NCBI RefSeq assembly: GCF_017348915.1
Contig: NZ_CP071383.1
Location: 372,001 to 436,000, forward strand
Source: Leclercia pneumoniae
Lineage (GTDB): Bacteria > Pseudomonadota > Gammaproteobacteria > Enterobacterales > Enterobacteriaceae
DNA length: 64,000 bases
Direction of reading: 5' to 3'
Part shown: piece after piece, positions 55,693 to 64,000 of the stretch
Layout of the letters: each line of letters opens with the position of its first letter
Position numbering within the stretch: position 1 is the stretch's first letter
Translations under genes and position numbers: made by a program
The notes under the pieces: generated by a model
Database searches by the model: none
What the model was told of the DNA's origin: nothing
The model's input: only the letters and a program-made list of their open reading frames with translations

Positions 55693-56541
55693 TTACAGAA
55701 TCGCTTTGACGCTCTCCGCCAGCGGCGTGGTCGGGCGGCCAATCAGCGCACTCAGGGTATGGCTGTCGTCAAATAGGCCCCCTTTTGAAGCGCCTGTGTC
55801 AGAGTCTGCCAGCATCTCCGCCAGCCCGGCCGGAAGACCCACGCTCTTCAGCGCGGCAGAAAAATCGGCTTCGCTAAGATTCTGGTACTTCACGCTCTTC
55901 CCGCTCTGTTTGCTCAGTTCGGCCGCCAGTTCGCTCAGGGTCCAGGCGTTATCACCCGCCAGTTCGTAGACTTTTCCGGCATGGCCCTCTTCGGCGATCA
56001 CTTTGGCTGCGGCCGCTGCGTAATCTGCACGGGTGGCAGAGGCGATTTTGCCATCCCCCGCTGAGCCAATAAACACGCCATGCTCCAGGGCAGGCGGCGC
56101 GCTGGCAAGATAGTTTTCGGTATACCAGCCGTTACGCAGCAGGGTGAACGGAATACCCGATTCGGCCAGCGCTTTTTCGGTGGCGACGTGCTCAACGTGC
56201 AGGCCCAGTGGGGAGGTGTCAGCATGCAGCAGACTGGTATAGGCAATAAATTTTACGCCCGCCGCTTTGGCGGCGTTAATGACGTTCTGGTGTTGTGATG
56301 CGCGCTGGCCCACTTCGCTGGAGGAGATCAGCAGCAGCTTCTCTACGCCCTGCAGCGCGGAGGTGAACGCCGCCTGGTCGGCGTAATCCGCCTGTCGCAC
56401 GTCAAGGCCTTGCTGGCTCAGGGCCCCGGCTTTCGCCGGATTACGCACAATCGCCACAATTTGACTGGCTGGAACGGTTTTCAACAGCTGCTCGATAACA
56501 TGGTGGCCAAGCTGGCCGGTAGCACCGGTAATTGCGATCAT
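55693..56541 (-). CDS. qorB: NAD(P)H:quinone oxidoreductase QorB (NmrA-like)
   Basis: A 282-residue atypical short-chain reductase that reduces quinones with NADPH. The Rossmann motif GATGQLG begins at residue 6. The start at 56541 gives MIAITGATGQLG; the 16-residue upstream extension has no support. Divergent from ytfH, its likely redox-responsive regulator, with about 90 bases between the starts. Confidence 0.94.
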   Translation of the reverse strand: MIAITGATGQLGHHVIEQLLKTVPASQIVAIVRNPAKAGALSQQGLDVRQADYADQAAFTSALQGVEKLLLISSSEVGQRASQHQNVINAAKAAGVKFIAYTSLLHADTSPLGLHVEHVATEKALAESGIPFTLLRNGWYTENYLASAPPALEHGVFIGSAGDGKIASATRADYAAAAAKVIAEEGHAGKVYELAGDNAWTLSELAAELSKQSGKSVKYQNLSEADFSAALKSVGLPAGLAEMLADSDTGASKGGLFDDSHTLSALIGRPTTPLAESVKAIL

Positions 56542-56630
56542 GATGAAGATCCTTCGTTTCAGGAGAGTGTTATGGCACACTAGCACCAACGCTAACTTTT
56601 AGTAAGTACGTACAAAAAGGTAAGTATCAA

Positions 56631-57011
56631 ATGGGTCAACAAACGCTCACCGAGCAAATGCGTGATGGCAATCTGTTTGCCGAACAGTGTCCGTCGCGGG
56701 AGGTGCTTAAGCACGTTACCAGCCGCTGGGGTGTTTTGATTCTGGTGGCGCTGCGTGAAGGGACCCACCGTTTTAGCGATCTACGACGCAAAATGGGGGG
56801 CGTCAGCGAAAAGATGCTCGCGCAGTCACTGCAGGCGCTGGAGCAGGACGGCTTTCTCAATCGGGTGTCGTTTCCGGTAGTGCCTCCGCATGTGGAGTAC
56901 AGCCTGACCCCGCTGGGGAGTGAGGTGAGTGAGAAGGTGGCCGCACTGGCCGACTGGATTGAGCTGCATACCCCGGAGGTGATCGGAAACCGGGAAGGGC
57001 GCGCAGCCTGA
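56631..57011 (+). CDS. ytfH: HxlR-family regulator YtfH
   Basis: A 126-residue winged-helix regulator of the HxlR type. A single Cys at residue 20 (EQCPSREVLKHVTSRW) is in the place used for redox or electrophile sensing in family members. Divergent from qorB, matching E. coli ytfH-qorB, so it probably controls that gene. Confidence 0.93.
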   Translation: MGQQTLTEQMRDGNLFAEQCPSREVLKHVTSRWGVLILVALREGTHRFSDLRRKMGGVSEKMLAQSLQALEQDGFLNRVSFPVVPPHVEYSLTPLGSEVSEKVAALADWIELHTPEVIGNREGRAA

Positions 57012-57044
57012 ACCCCGGCAGCATAATGCTGCCGGGACAGGGCA

Positions 57045-58988
57045 TTACTTACCTAAATCCAGCTGATAGAGGGCAAAGCCGATCTCGTCATTGCCGACTT
57101 TATGCATCGGATACTGGGCTTTCTCTTTGATGAATGCCGCCGCTTTCTCCGACGGTGAGGTTTCAAAGCGAATATCCAGCTTCACATCGCTGTGAATCGG
57201 AGCCAGGCGCCAGTTGTTGTCGGCGGCCGGATGGATTGCACCCGACTGCTTCGACTGTTCGCCAATCCACGCCGCCAGTACCGAGCGGTTCTCATCCGGT
57301 GAAGCAAAGGCGATATGGCTATCGCCCGTTCCGGCAAATTTCCCGCCGTAGGCACGATAGTTATTGGTGGCGACCAGGAAAGTGGCATTGGGATCGATTG
57401 GCTTGCCGTTGAAGGTCAGATGCGTAATACGCTCTGCCTGCGGGTTAATGGTCTGGCATTCGCCGTCATATTTCGCTGGCTGAGTCACATCAATCTGGTA
57501 ATCCACCCCATCGATCACGTCGAAGTTATAGGTGCGGAAACCGTCCCAGTTAATCAGAGACTGCGGTTTTGTGCTGGTCGGGTCAATCTGGTTAAACTGC
57601 CCGGCAGAGCACTCCAGCCACTCCTTCACCTCTTTGCCGGTGGCTTTTACCACCACAAGGGTGTTGGGATAGAGATAGAGATCGGCGGCATTGCGGAAGG
57701 TGAGCTGGCCTTTTTCCACCTCAACGTAACTGGCCGGGTCGTTTTTACGCCCGCCCACTTTAAACGGCGCGGCGGCAGAGAGCACCGGCAGCTTCGCGAG
57801 GTCCGGGTCGCCCTGAATAAAGCGCTCGGTATAAGCTTTTTGCGCCATGTTCACCACCTGCACGGTGGGGTCGTCCTGCACCAGTGCCAGGAAGCTGTAC
57901 ATATTGTCGGAGGATTTCCCCACCGGCTTGCTAACGAACTCGCGGGTCGCGTCGTGATCGTGCTTCAGTACCTGCACCAGATCCTTATCTTCGCCTACCA
58001 GCGCCTTTTTCGCGGCGGCATCGTAGATGGGGCGCGCTTCCGCTTTCGAGGTGGTGACCTGCCATTTACCGCTGTCGTTATTCAGCACCAAATCCACCAC
58101 CCCCAGGTGATCGCCCCACATCCCCGGCATGACGGCCGGAATGCCGTTCAACGTCCCTTTGGCGATGTCCGCCCCTTTAATACTGGCGAAATCTTTCCCC
58201 GGGAAGACCGCGTGCGCGTGACCAAACAGGATGGTGTCGACGCCCGGCACTTCGCTCAGGTAGTAAACCGAGTTCTCTGCCATCGCCTGGTACGGGTCGG
58301 CTGACAGCCCGGAGTGGGCGACTACCACCACCAGGTCAGCGCCTTTTTCGCGCATCTCCGGCACATATTTGCGCGCGGTTTCGGTGATGTCATTCACCGT
58401 AACTTTGCCGCTCAGGTTGGCTTTATCCCAGGTCATGATCTGCGGTGGGACAAAACCAATATAGCCAATCTTCAGGGTCTGCTTTTTGCCATCCTGATCG
58501 ACCACCTCAGTCTCTTTAATCAGGTAGGGGGTAAACAGCGGCTTTTGGGTCTTAACGTCGATGATATTGGCATTAACGTACGGGAATTTGGCGCCAGCGA
58601 GGGCCATATGCAGGTAGTCCAGCCCGTAGTTGAACTCATGATTCCCGAGGTTGCCTACGGCGTAATCAAGGGTGTTCAGGGCCTTATAGACCGGGTGAAT
58701 ATCCCCTTTTTTCAGCCCTTTTGCCGCCATGTAATCACCGAGCGGACTACCCTGAATTAAGTCTCCGTTGTCGACCAGTACGCTATTTTTCACTTCGCCA
58801 CGGGCGGCGTTGATCAGGCTTGCGGTACGTACCAAGCCAAATTTCTCTGTCGGGGCATCTTTGTAGTAATCGAAGTCCATCATGTTACTGTGCAGATCGG
58901 TGGTTTCCAGAATACGTAGATCTACCGTCGCTGCCTGTACACTCGCGGCAATCAGCGTCGCCAGGAGCGTTGCACTAAACTTAATCAT
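57045..58988 (-). CDS. cpdB: Periplasmic 2',3'-cyclic-nucleotide 2'-phosphodiesterase/3'-nucleotidase
   Basis: A 647-residue bifunctional scavenging enzyme. Signal peptide about 1-19 (ending VQA), metallophosphatase domain (about 20-350, [27 protein letters not shown]) and C-terminal 5'-nucleotidase domain (about 370-600). Length equals E. coli. Divergent from cysQ. Confidence 0.97.
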   Translation of the reverse strand: MIKFSATLLATLIAASVQAATVDLRILETTDLHSNMMDFDYYKDAPTEKFGLVRTASLINAARGEVKNSVLVDNGDLIQGSPLGDYMAAKGLKKGDIHPVYKALNTLDYAVGNLGNHEFNYGLDYLHMALAGAKFPYVNANIIDVKTQKPLFTPYLIKETEVVDQDGKKQTLKIGYIGFVPPQIMTWDKANLSGKVTVNDITETARKYVPEMREKGADLVVVVAHSGLSADPYQAMAENSVYYLSEVPGVDTILFGHAHAVFPGKDFASIKGADIAKGTLNGIPAVMPGMWGDHLGVVDLVLNNDSGKWQVTTSKAEARPIYDAAAKKALVGEDKDLVQVLKHDHDATREFVSKPVGKSSDNMYSFLALVQDDPTVQVVNMAQKAYTERFIQGDPDLAKLPVLSAAAPFKVGGRKNDPASYVEVEKGQLTFRNAADLYLYPNTLVVVKATGKEVKEWLECSAGQFNQIDPTSTKPQSLINWDGFRTYNFDVIDGVDYQIDVTQPAKYDGECQTINPQAERITHLTFNGKPIDPNATFLVATNNYRAYGGKFAGTGDSHIAFASPDENRSVLAAWIGEQSKQSGAIHPAADNNWRLAPIHSDVKLDIRFETSPSEKAAAFIKEKAQYPMHKVGNDEIGFALYQLDLGK

Positions 58989-59177
58989 TGAGGGGTCCTT
59001 TTTTCGATCCAGGCCACAAAAGAATATGTATGTATATTTTTTTGCTTACAGAATTGTGAATCCTGCCAGAAAAAAGGACCGCGAAACCGGAATTGCTTCA
59101 CAGATAGCGGATTTATTCACAATACGATATAAATAAAACAAAGAGTTATACCCACTGTGATAACAAAGAGGTGGAGA

Positions 59178-59918
59178 ATGTTAGATAAAATTTGTCAGCT
59201 CGCACGGGAGGCGGGGGATGCCATCATGCAGGTCTATGATGGCAAGGTGCCGCTCGATGTCGTGAGCAAAGTGGATGACTCGCCGGTGACGGCGGCGGAT
59301 ATTGCGGCGCATAGCGTGATTCTACAAGGCCTGCAGGCGCTGACGCCGGAAATCCCGGTACTCTCTGAAGAGGCACCGCAAAGCTGGGAAGAACGCCAGC
59401 ACTGGCAACGCTACTGGCTGGTGGATCCGCTGGATGGGACGAAAGAGTTCATCAAGCGTAATGGTGAGTTCACCGTCAATATCGCCCTGATTGAAAAGGG
59501 TAAAGCGGTGCTCGGCGTGGTATATGCGCCGGTGCTGAAGGTGATGTACAGCGCGGCTGAAGGCAAGGCGTGGAAAGAAGAGTGCGGCGTGCGCAAGCAG
59601 ATTCAGGTGCGGGATGCCAGGCCGCCGCTGGTGGTGATCAGCCGTTCGCACAGCGACAACGAACTGCAGGAGTACTTGCAACAGCTGGGTGAGCATCAGA
59701 CCACGTCCATTGGCTCGTCGCTGAAGTTCTGTCTGGTGGCAGAAGGGCAGGCACAGCTCTATCCCCGCTTCGGGCCAACCAACATCTGGGATACTGCCGC
59801 AGGCCATGCGGTGGCCGCCGCCGCCGGCGCGCATGTTCACGACTGGCAGGGTAAGCCTCTCGACTATACCCCGCGTGAATCGTTCCTTAACCCGGGGTTC
59901 CGGGTGTCGCTCTATTGA
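59178..59918 (+). CDS. cysQ: 3'(2'),5'-bisphosphate nucleotidase CysQ
   Basis: A 246-residue inositol-monophosphatase-fold enzyme that converts PAP to AMP, which relieves inhibition of sulfate assimilation. Metal-binding motifs [18 protein letters not shown] and [11 protein letters not shown] are present. The start at 59178 follows AAAGAGGTGGAGA and gives [11 protein letters not shown]; upstream in-frame Met is rejected. It ends by overlapping ytfJ tail to tail. Confidence 0.97.
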   Translation: MLDKICQLAREAGDAIMQVYDGKVPLDVVSKVDDSPVTAADIAAHSVILQGLQALTPEIPVLSEEAPQSWEERQHWQRYWLVDPLDGTKEFIKRNGEFTVNIALIEKGKAVLGVVYAPVLKVMYSAAEGKAWKEECGVRKQIQVRDARPPLVVISRSHSDNELQEYLQQLGEHQTTSIGSSLKFCLVAEGQAQLYPRFGPTNIWDTAAGHAVAAAAGAHVHDWQGKPLDYTPRESFLNPGFRVSLY

Positions 59919-60469
59919 TCGAGCAACTTGTGCAGCAGGGCAGTGACCTGCTGCACCTCATCCTGGCTTAAGCCTCCGTCTTTTGCCCACTGGATGCGTC
60001 CCGCTTTATCCAGCACCACAACCGCCGAGCCCTCCTCCTCTAACTGCCACGCTCCGCGTACCACGCCGTTGCTGTCCACGATGAACTGTGACCAGGGGTA
60101 GAGCTTTTTATTGCTCTCCAGGCTGCTGCGCACAAACATGCCGGAGCCGGGAATGGCATCATCGGTGTTGACAATGGTGGTCGTTTGATAGCGGTCATGT
60201 GGCAAATTTGCGGTCTTGATCGCTTCAATAAGTGTGGCATTTTTCTCTTTTGCGGAGGTGCGACCGGCAATATGCATGACAACTCTCACTTTTCCTGCGA
60301 GCTGCGCGCTATTCCAGCTTTTATAGCTAAACTTATTATTGTCGAGGATCAATTCTCCCCGGTCGGCAACGCCCACCGGCGGCACACGTTGCCCCTTTTC
60401 AAAATTATGTGCACTGGCCATCAGCGGAAGCATCAGGCAGGCGACTGCCAGAACGTTACGTAGGGTCAT
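59912..60469 (-). CDS. ytfJ: YtfJ, thioredoxin-fold periplasmic protein
   Basis: A 185-residue exported protein. Signal peptide about 1-20 (ending ASA), then a thioredoxin-like fold without an obvious CxxC (mature part has no Cys). Function unknown. The start at 60469 leaves the upstream in-frame region non-coding. Confidence 0.9.
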   Translation of the reverse strand: MTLRNVLAVACLMLPLMASAHNFEKGQRVPPVGVADRGELILDNNKFSYKSWNSAQLAGKVRVVMHIAGRTSAKEKNATLIEAIKTANLPHDRYQTTTIVNTDDAIPGSGMFVRSSLESNKKLYPWSQFIVDSNGVVRGAWQLEEEGSAVVVLDKAGRIQWAKDGGLSQDEVQQVTALLHKLLDQ

Positions 60470-60797
60470 GGTTTTTCCTTTTTTATAAATTGCAGGTGAT
60501 CCGACCACTTGGTCATACGTTTTTAATGATATGTGCGATCGTCTCTGTTTACCCGCAATCTCGGTGCCAGATTGCGGTGGAACGCACATAACTGGACAAA
60601 AACGACGGCTTATACTGCCTGTAGGTAAGCTTTGCAAAGAAAATTCTGAATAACTGTCATCAAAAGGTAAATAAACTTATGCACACTGGGTATCACTGAT
60701 TTTCTGGTCTATAGTCATTGGGCATCAAAATTTGCGCTCTGGAAAGTCGGGCTGAATGTGGCACCGCAAGGGCGTATGATTCGCAGGAGAAATTAAA
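60470..60797. other. ytfJ-ytfK intergenic region
   Basis: A 328-base divergent control region. A possible -10 box TATAGT for ytfK lies at 60710-60715. No hairpin or operator that I can name is visible; in E. coli ytfK is under RpoS and PhoB control, which I could not confirm. Confidence 0.45.
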
Positions 60798-61004
60798 ATG
60801 AAAATTTTCCAACGCTACAATCCGCTTCAGGTAGCGAAATACGTAAAAATCCTGTTCCGTGGACGGTTGTATATCAAGGATGTTGGCGCTTTTGAGTTCG
60901 ATAAGGGCAAGATCCTTATCCCAAAAGTGAAGGACAAACAGCACTATTCTGTGATGTCCGAAGTCAACCGTCAGGTTATGCGTCTGCAGACTGAGATGGC
61001 TTAA
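60798..61004 (+). CDS. ytfK: Stringent-response modulator YtfK (DUF1107)
   Basis: A 68-residue basic cytoplasmic protein that in E. coli stimulates (p)ppGpp accumulation by SpoT during phosphate or fatty-acid starvation. Length and sequence match. Ribosome site AGGAG six bases upstream of the ATG. A shared terminator with ytfL follows. Confidence 0.93.
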   Translation: MKIFQRYNPLQVAKYVKILFRGRLYIKDVGAFEFDKGKILIPKVKDKQHYSVMSEVNRQVMRLQTEMA

Positions 61005-61029
61005 CCAACGTGCTATGCAGTAATAAAGA

Positions 61030-61060
61030 AACGGCTCCCGATGGGAGCCGTTGATGTTTC
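61030..61060. terminator. Bidirectional terminator of ytfK and ytfL
   Basis: AACGGCTCCC (61030-61039) pairs perfectly with GGGAGCCGTT (61043-61052). T-rich tails lie on both sides (GATGTTTC, and TCTTTATTA on the minus strand). Confidence 0.75.
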
Positions 61061-61070
61061 TGGGACAGCG

Positions 61071-62408
61071 TTATTCCGACACTTTCTCTTGTGCATCCGG
61101 CAGCTTCGGTACCAGCACGGTCGGTTTGTTATCGATGCGGGTTACCAGCAGCTGATCGATACGGTAGTTGTCGATATCCACCACTTCGAATTTAAAGCCT
61201 GAGAACTTCACCGAGTCGGTACGTTTCGGGATCTTACGCAGCATAAACATCATAAAGCCGCCGATGGTCTCGTAGTTACCGGACTGCGGGAACTCATCAA
61301 TGTCCAGAACACGCATTACATCTTCAATCGGCGTGCCGCCATCGATCAGCCATGAGTTCTCGTCACGCTGAACAATCTGCTCTTCCAGCCCCTGGCCCAC
61401 CAGGTCGCCCATCAGCGTGGTCATCACGTCGTTCAGCGTGATAATCCCCACCACCAGCGCATATTCGTTCATGATGACCGCGAAGTCTTCGCCCGCGGTT
61501 TTGAAACTTTCCAGCGCTTCAGAAAGGGTCAGGGTATCGGGAACGATCAGCGTATTACGGATCTGCACGCCACTGTTCAGCGCCAGGCTCTGGTTCGCCA
61601 GTACGCGGTTCAGCAGGTCTTTAGAGTCCACGTAGCCGATGATGTGGTCGATATCTTCATTACAGACCAGGAACTTAGAGTGCGGATGTTCCGCTACTTT
61701 TTGTTTCAGGCTCTGCTCGTCTTCATGCAGATCGAACCAAATCACGCTTTCACGTCCGGTCATAGAGGACGGCACGGTACGGGATTCCAGTTCGAACACG
61801 TTCTCAATCAGCTCGTGCTCCTGTTTACGCAACACGCCAGCCAGCGCACCCGCTTCGACCACCGCGTAAATATCGTCGGAGGTGATGTCGTCTTTGCGCA
61901 CCATCGGCAGTTTAAAGATGCGGAAAATCATATTCGCCAGGCCGTTAAAGAACCACACCAGCGGACGGAACACATACAGACAGAAGCGCATCGGGTTGAT
62001 GATACGCAAAGCCACGGCTTCAGGCGCAATCATACCGATGCGTTTCGGTGTCAGGTCAGCGAAGAGAATGAACAGACCCGTCACCAGCGAGAACGAGAGA
62101 ATAAAGCTCAACTGCTCTGAGAGTTCAGGCGAGAAGTACTTTGAGAAGAGAGTGTAAAAGACCGGGGAGAAGGCTGCATCGCCGACGATACCGCCCAGAA
62201 TTGCTACCGCGTTAAGGCCAATTTGCACCACGGTAAAGAACATACCGGGGTTTTCCTGCATTTTTAAAACGCGATGTGCATTGATGTTACCGTCATCGGC
62301 AAGCAGTTTAAGTTTGATTTTACGGGATGCGGCCAGTGAAATTTCTGAAACTGAGAAAAATGCACTCACGGCAATCAGACAAAGTATTACTAAAATACTG
62401 TTTAACAT
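61071..62408 (-). CDS. ytfL: CNNM/CBS-domain membrane protein YtfL
   Basis: A 445-residue inner-membrane protein: N-terminal DUF21/CNNM domain with three to four helices (about 1-170), a CBS pair (about 205-325) and a C-terminal CorC/HlyC domain (about 345-430). Relatives handle Mg2+ or Co2+ efflux; E. coli YtfL is reported as a putrescine exporter, from memory. Convergent with ytfK. Confidence 0.93.
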   Translation of the reverse strand: MLNSILVILCLIAVSAFFSVSEISLAASRKIKLKLLADDGNINAHRVLKMQENPGMFFTVVQIGLNAVAILGGIVGDAAFSPVFYTLFSKYFSPELSEQLSFILSFSLVTGLFILFADLTPKRIGMIAPEAVALRIINPMRFCLYVFRPLVWFFNGLANMIFRIFKLPMVRKDDITSDDIYAVVEAGALAGVLRKQEHELIENVFELESRTVPSSMTGRESVIWFDLHEDEQSLKQKVAEHPHSKFLVCNEDIDHIIGYVDSKDLLNRVLANQSLALNSGVQIRNTLIVPDTLTLSEALESFKTAGEDFAVIMNEYALVVGIITLNDVMTTLMGDLVGQGLEEQIVQRDENSWLIDGGTPIEDVMRVLDIDEFPQSGNYETIGGFMMFMLRKIPKRTDSVKFSGFKFEVVDIDNYRIDQLLVTRIDNKPTVLVPKLPDAQEKVSE

Positions 62409-62601
62409 ATCTTATCCGGCTTTTCGCCAGATCCTCGGAAGGGAAGTTAAGTTTCGTTTGAAGAGATAGTGAAAACCGGTCCGAAGCGGTAGGCCGGTTG
62501 TTTCAGCGGCTAGTATAGCGTAAAGCACTGTAAACCCGCCAGAGATCACTTTTTGACCCAACCTTGCAGCAGGCAGGCAAGGTCGGGTCAAGGCAGAACG
62601 G

Positions 62602-63243
62602 TTAGGCCAGCTGAGGAGGCAGGCAGACACCAATACCGCCGATACCGCAGTAGCCGTACGGATTTTTGTGCAGGTACTGCTGATGGTCATCTTCCGCGTA
62701 GTAGAACGGCGTGGCCGTCGCGATTTCGGTGGTGACATGACGGGTATCATGGGCATCGATCATCGCTTGCTGGAAGCGTGCCAGGCTGTCACGTGCCGCG
62801 GCATCCTGCTCCGGAGTCAGCGGGTAGATCGCCGAGCGGTACTGCGTACCGTGGTCATTACCCTGGCGCATGCCCTGAGCGGGATCGTGATTCTCCCAGA
62901 AAACCTGCAGCAGTTGTTCGTAGCTGATCACTGCAGGATCGTACACTACGCGCACCGCTTCAGCGTGCCCGGTCTGGCCGGAGCAGACTTCGCGGTAGGT
63001 CGGATTAGGGGTATAGCCACCGCTGTAGCCTGCTGCGGTACTGTAGACGCCGGGCAACTGCCAGAAGAGGCGCTCAACGCCCCAGAAGCAGCCCATGGCG
63101 AAGATCGCGATCTCCATGCCGTCCGGGACGTTAGTCATGGAGTGGCCGTTAACGGCGTGCAGGGTGGCGACAGGCATTGGGGTGTTACGTCCCGGTAATG
63201 CATCCGCCTGAGCAACAAGGTGCTTTTTATCAAATATACTCAC
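62602..63243 (-). CDS. msrA: Peptide-methionine (S)-S-oxide reductase MsrA
   Basis: A 213-residue repair enzyme that reduces methionine S-sulfoxide. Catalytic Cys52 in GCFWGVE and recycling Cys199 and Cys207 in the tail ([10 protein letters not shown]) are present. Start is GTG at 63243, giving [10 protein letters not shown]. Divergent from tamA, as in E. coli. Confidence 0.97.
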   Translation of the reverse strand: MSIFDKKHLVAQADALPGRNTPMPVATLHAVNGHSMTNVPDGMEIAIFAMGCFWGVERLFWQLPGVYSTAAGYSGGYTPNPTYREVCSGQTGHAEAVRVVYDPAVISYEQLLQVFWENHDPAQGMRQGNDHGTQYRSAIYPLTPEQDAAARDSLARFQQAMIDAHDTRHVTTEIATATPFYYAEDDHQQYLHKNPYGYCGIGGIGVCLPPQLA

Positions 63244-63466
63244 GGTGTGGCCTCCGGGGTAAAGGTGTTGGGGTTAAGGTTGTCACGACGCGTTTAATTG
63301 AACACAATAATTACGCTGAATGAGTCTAGATTTAAACATAAGAAATATTAGGGTGCTCAGCCATTTTTCAACCCACTAAACGGGTTTTGGGCTCTATGCC
63401 GTGATACGCCGCGGAGCGGCACTTCAAATGCTTCCAGGGTGGAAACAAGGATATTCAGGAGAAAAC

Positions 63467-64000
63467 GTGCCAAAGATCCGCCAGTTATGTTTGGTCAGTT
63501 TATTGCTGACAAGCGGAGTCGCCAGCGCGGCGAATGTCCGTTTGCAGGTTGAAGGGTTAACCGGTGCGCTGCAAAAAAACGTGCGAGCGCAGCTTTCGAC
63601 CATCGAAAGTGATGAAGTCACGCCAGACAGGCGCTTTCGCGCACGCGTGGACGATGCCATCCGCGAAGGGTTAAAAGCGTTGGGTTATTACGAACCCACC
63701 ATCGAATTTGATCTTCGCCCGCCGCCGGCTAAAGGGCGCCAGGTGCTGATTGCCCGCGTCTCGCCGGGCGAGCCGGTAAAAATTGGCGGCACCGACGTGG
63801 TGCTGCGCGGTGGAGCGCGTGACGATCAGGATTACATTAAGTTATTGCACGATCGTCCGGCTATCGGCACGGTGCTGAACCATTCCGACTACGAAGGTTT
63901 CAAAAAAAATCTCACCCGTGTCGCCTTGCGCAAAGGTTACTTCGACAGCCAGTTTAATAAGAGCCAGTTAGGCATCGCCCTGGACCGGCATCAGGCTTTC
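63467..64000 (+). CDS. tamA: Translocation and assembly module subunit TamA, partial
   Basis: The first 178 codons of an outer-membrane Omp85 protein that, with TamB, inserts autotransporters and moves lipid. Signal peptide about 1-22 (ending ASA), then POTRA 1 and the start of POTRA 2; the beta-barrel is beyond the window. GTG start at 63467 after AGGAG is chosen because it gives the family N-terminus ([12 protein letters not shown]). Confidence 0.94.
   Translation, partial: MPKIRQLCLVSLLLTSGVASAANVRLQVEGLTGALQKNVRAQLSTIESDEVTPDRRFRARVDDAIREGLKALGYYEPTIEFDLRPPPAKGRQVLIARVSPGEPVKIGGTDVVLRGGARDDQDYIKLLHDRPAIGTVLNHSDYEGFKKNLTRVALRKGYFDSQFNKSQLGIALDRHQAF

Overview
The window is a 64 kb stretch of enterobacterial core chromosome. 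From remembered gene order it is collinear with the E. coli K-12 94-96 minute region, running from groES to the first third of tamA. Protein lengths, start codons and operon joints match Enterobacteriaceae closely. Motility genes, a full entericidin locus with an EcnR-like regulator, and lineage-specific gene swaps fit an Enterobacter, Lelliottia or Leclercia type organism. The genus cannot be fixed from the sequence alone.

Layout. 1-2.7 kb: groES-groEL with a sigma-32 promoter, then the lipoprotein gene yjeI. 2.7-5 kb: yjeJ, whose 5' end abuts a complete IS3-family element, and a 45-residue membrane peptide on the other side of the element. 5-13.5 kb: epmB, efp, ecnA, ecnB, ecnR, the guanidine exporter gdx behind a guanidine-II riboswitch, blc, frdABCD (with no ampC between frdD and blc) and epmA. 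13.5-20.2 kb: mscM-psd, rsgA, orn and three tandem tRNA-Gly genes. 20.2-20.4 kb: a small intergenic region with DnaA boxes at the place where E. coli carries datA. 20.4-31.8 kb: queG diverging from the nnr-tsaE-amiB-mutL-miaA-hfq-hflX-hflK-hflC superoperon. 31.8-32.5 kb: where E. coli has yjeT there is a gene for a small peptide with a double-glycine type (microcin V-like) leader. 32.5-37.7 kb: purA, nsrR, rnr, rlmB. 37.7-45 kb: an accessory-flavoured part with an MHS-family transporter, aidB, a Cache chemoreceptor, and yjfN, bsmA, yjfP, yjfY; the ula operon is missing. 45.3-46.8 kb: rpsF-priB-rpsR-rplI. 46.9-64 kb: a drug/metabolite transporter, ytfB, fklB, cycA, ytfE, a Tsr-like chemoreceptor, a second transporter with an AraC regulator, qorB, ytfH, cpdB, cysQ, ytfJ, ytfK, ytfL, msrA and partial tamA.

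How the genes fit together. efp, epmA and epmB supply elongation factor P and two of its beta-lysylation enzymes. nsrR and its target ytfE (with a near-consensus NsrR operator) form a nitric-oxide repair circuit. frdABCD has an FNR-like site and supports anaerobic respiration. Both chemoreceptors have FliA (sigma-28) type promoters, which ties them to the flagellar regulon.

The most unusual item is the microcin-like precursor at 31842-32150. No exporter or clear immunity gene lies beside it, so it is either an orphan that borrows a remote transporter or a decayed or new toxin gene. Other points worth checking are the datA-like locus, the IS junction without a target duplication, the small membrane peptide, and the loss of ampC and yjeT.
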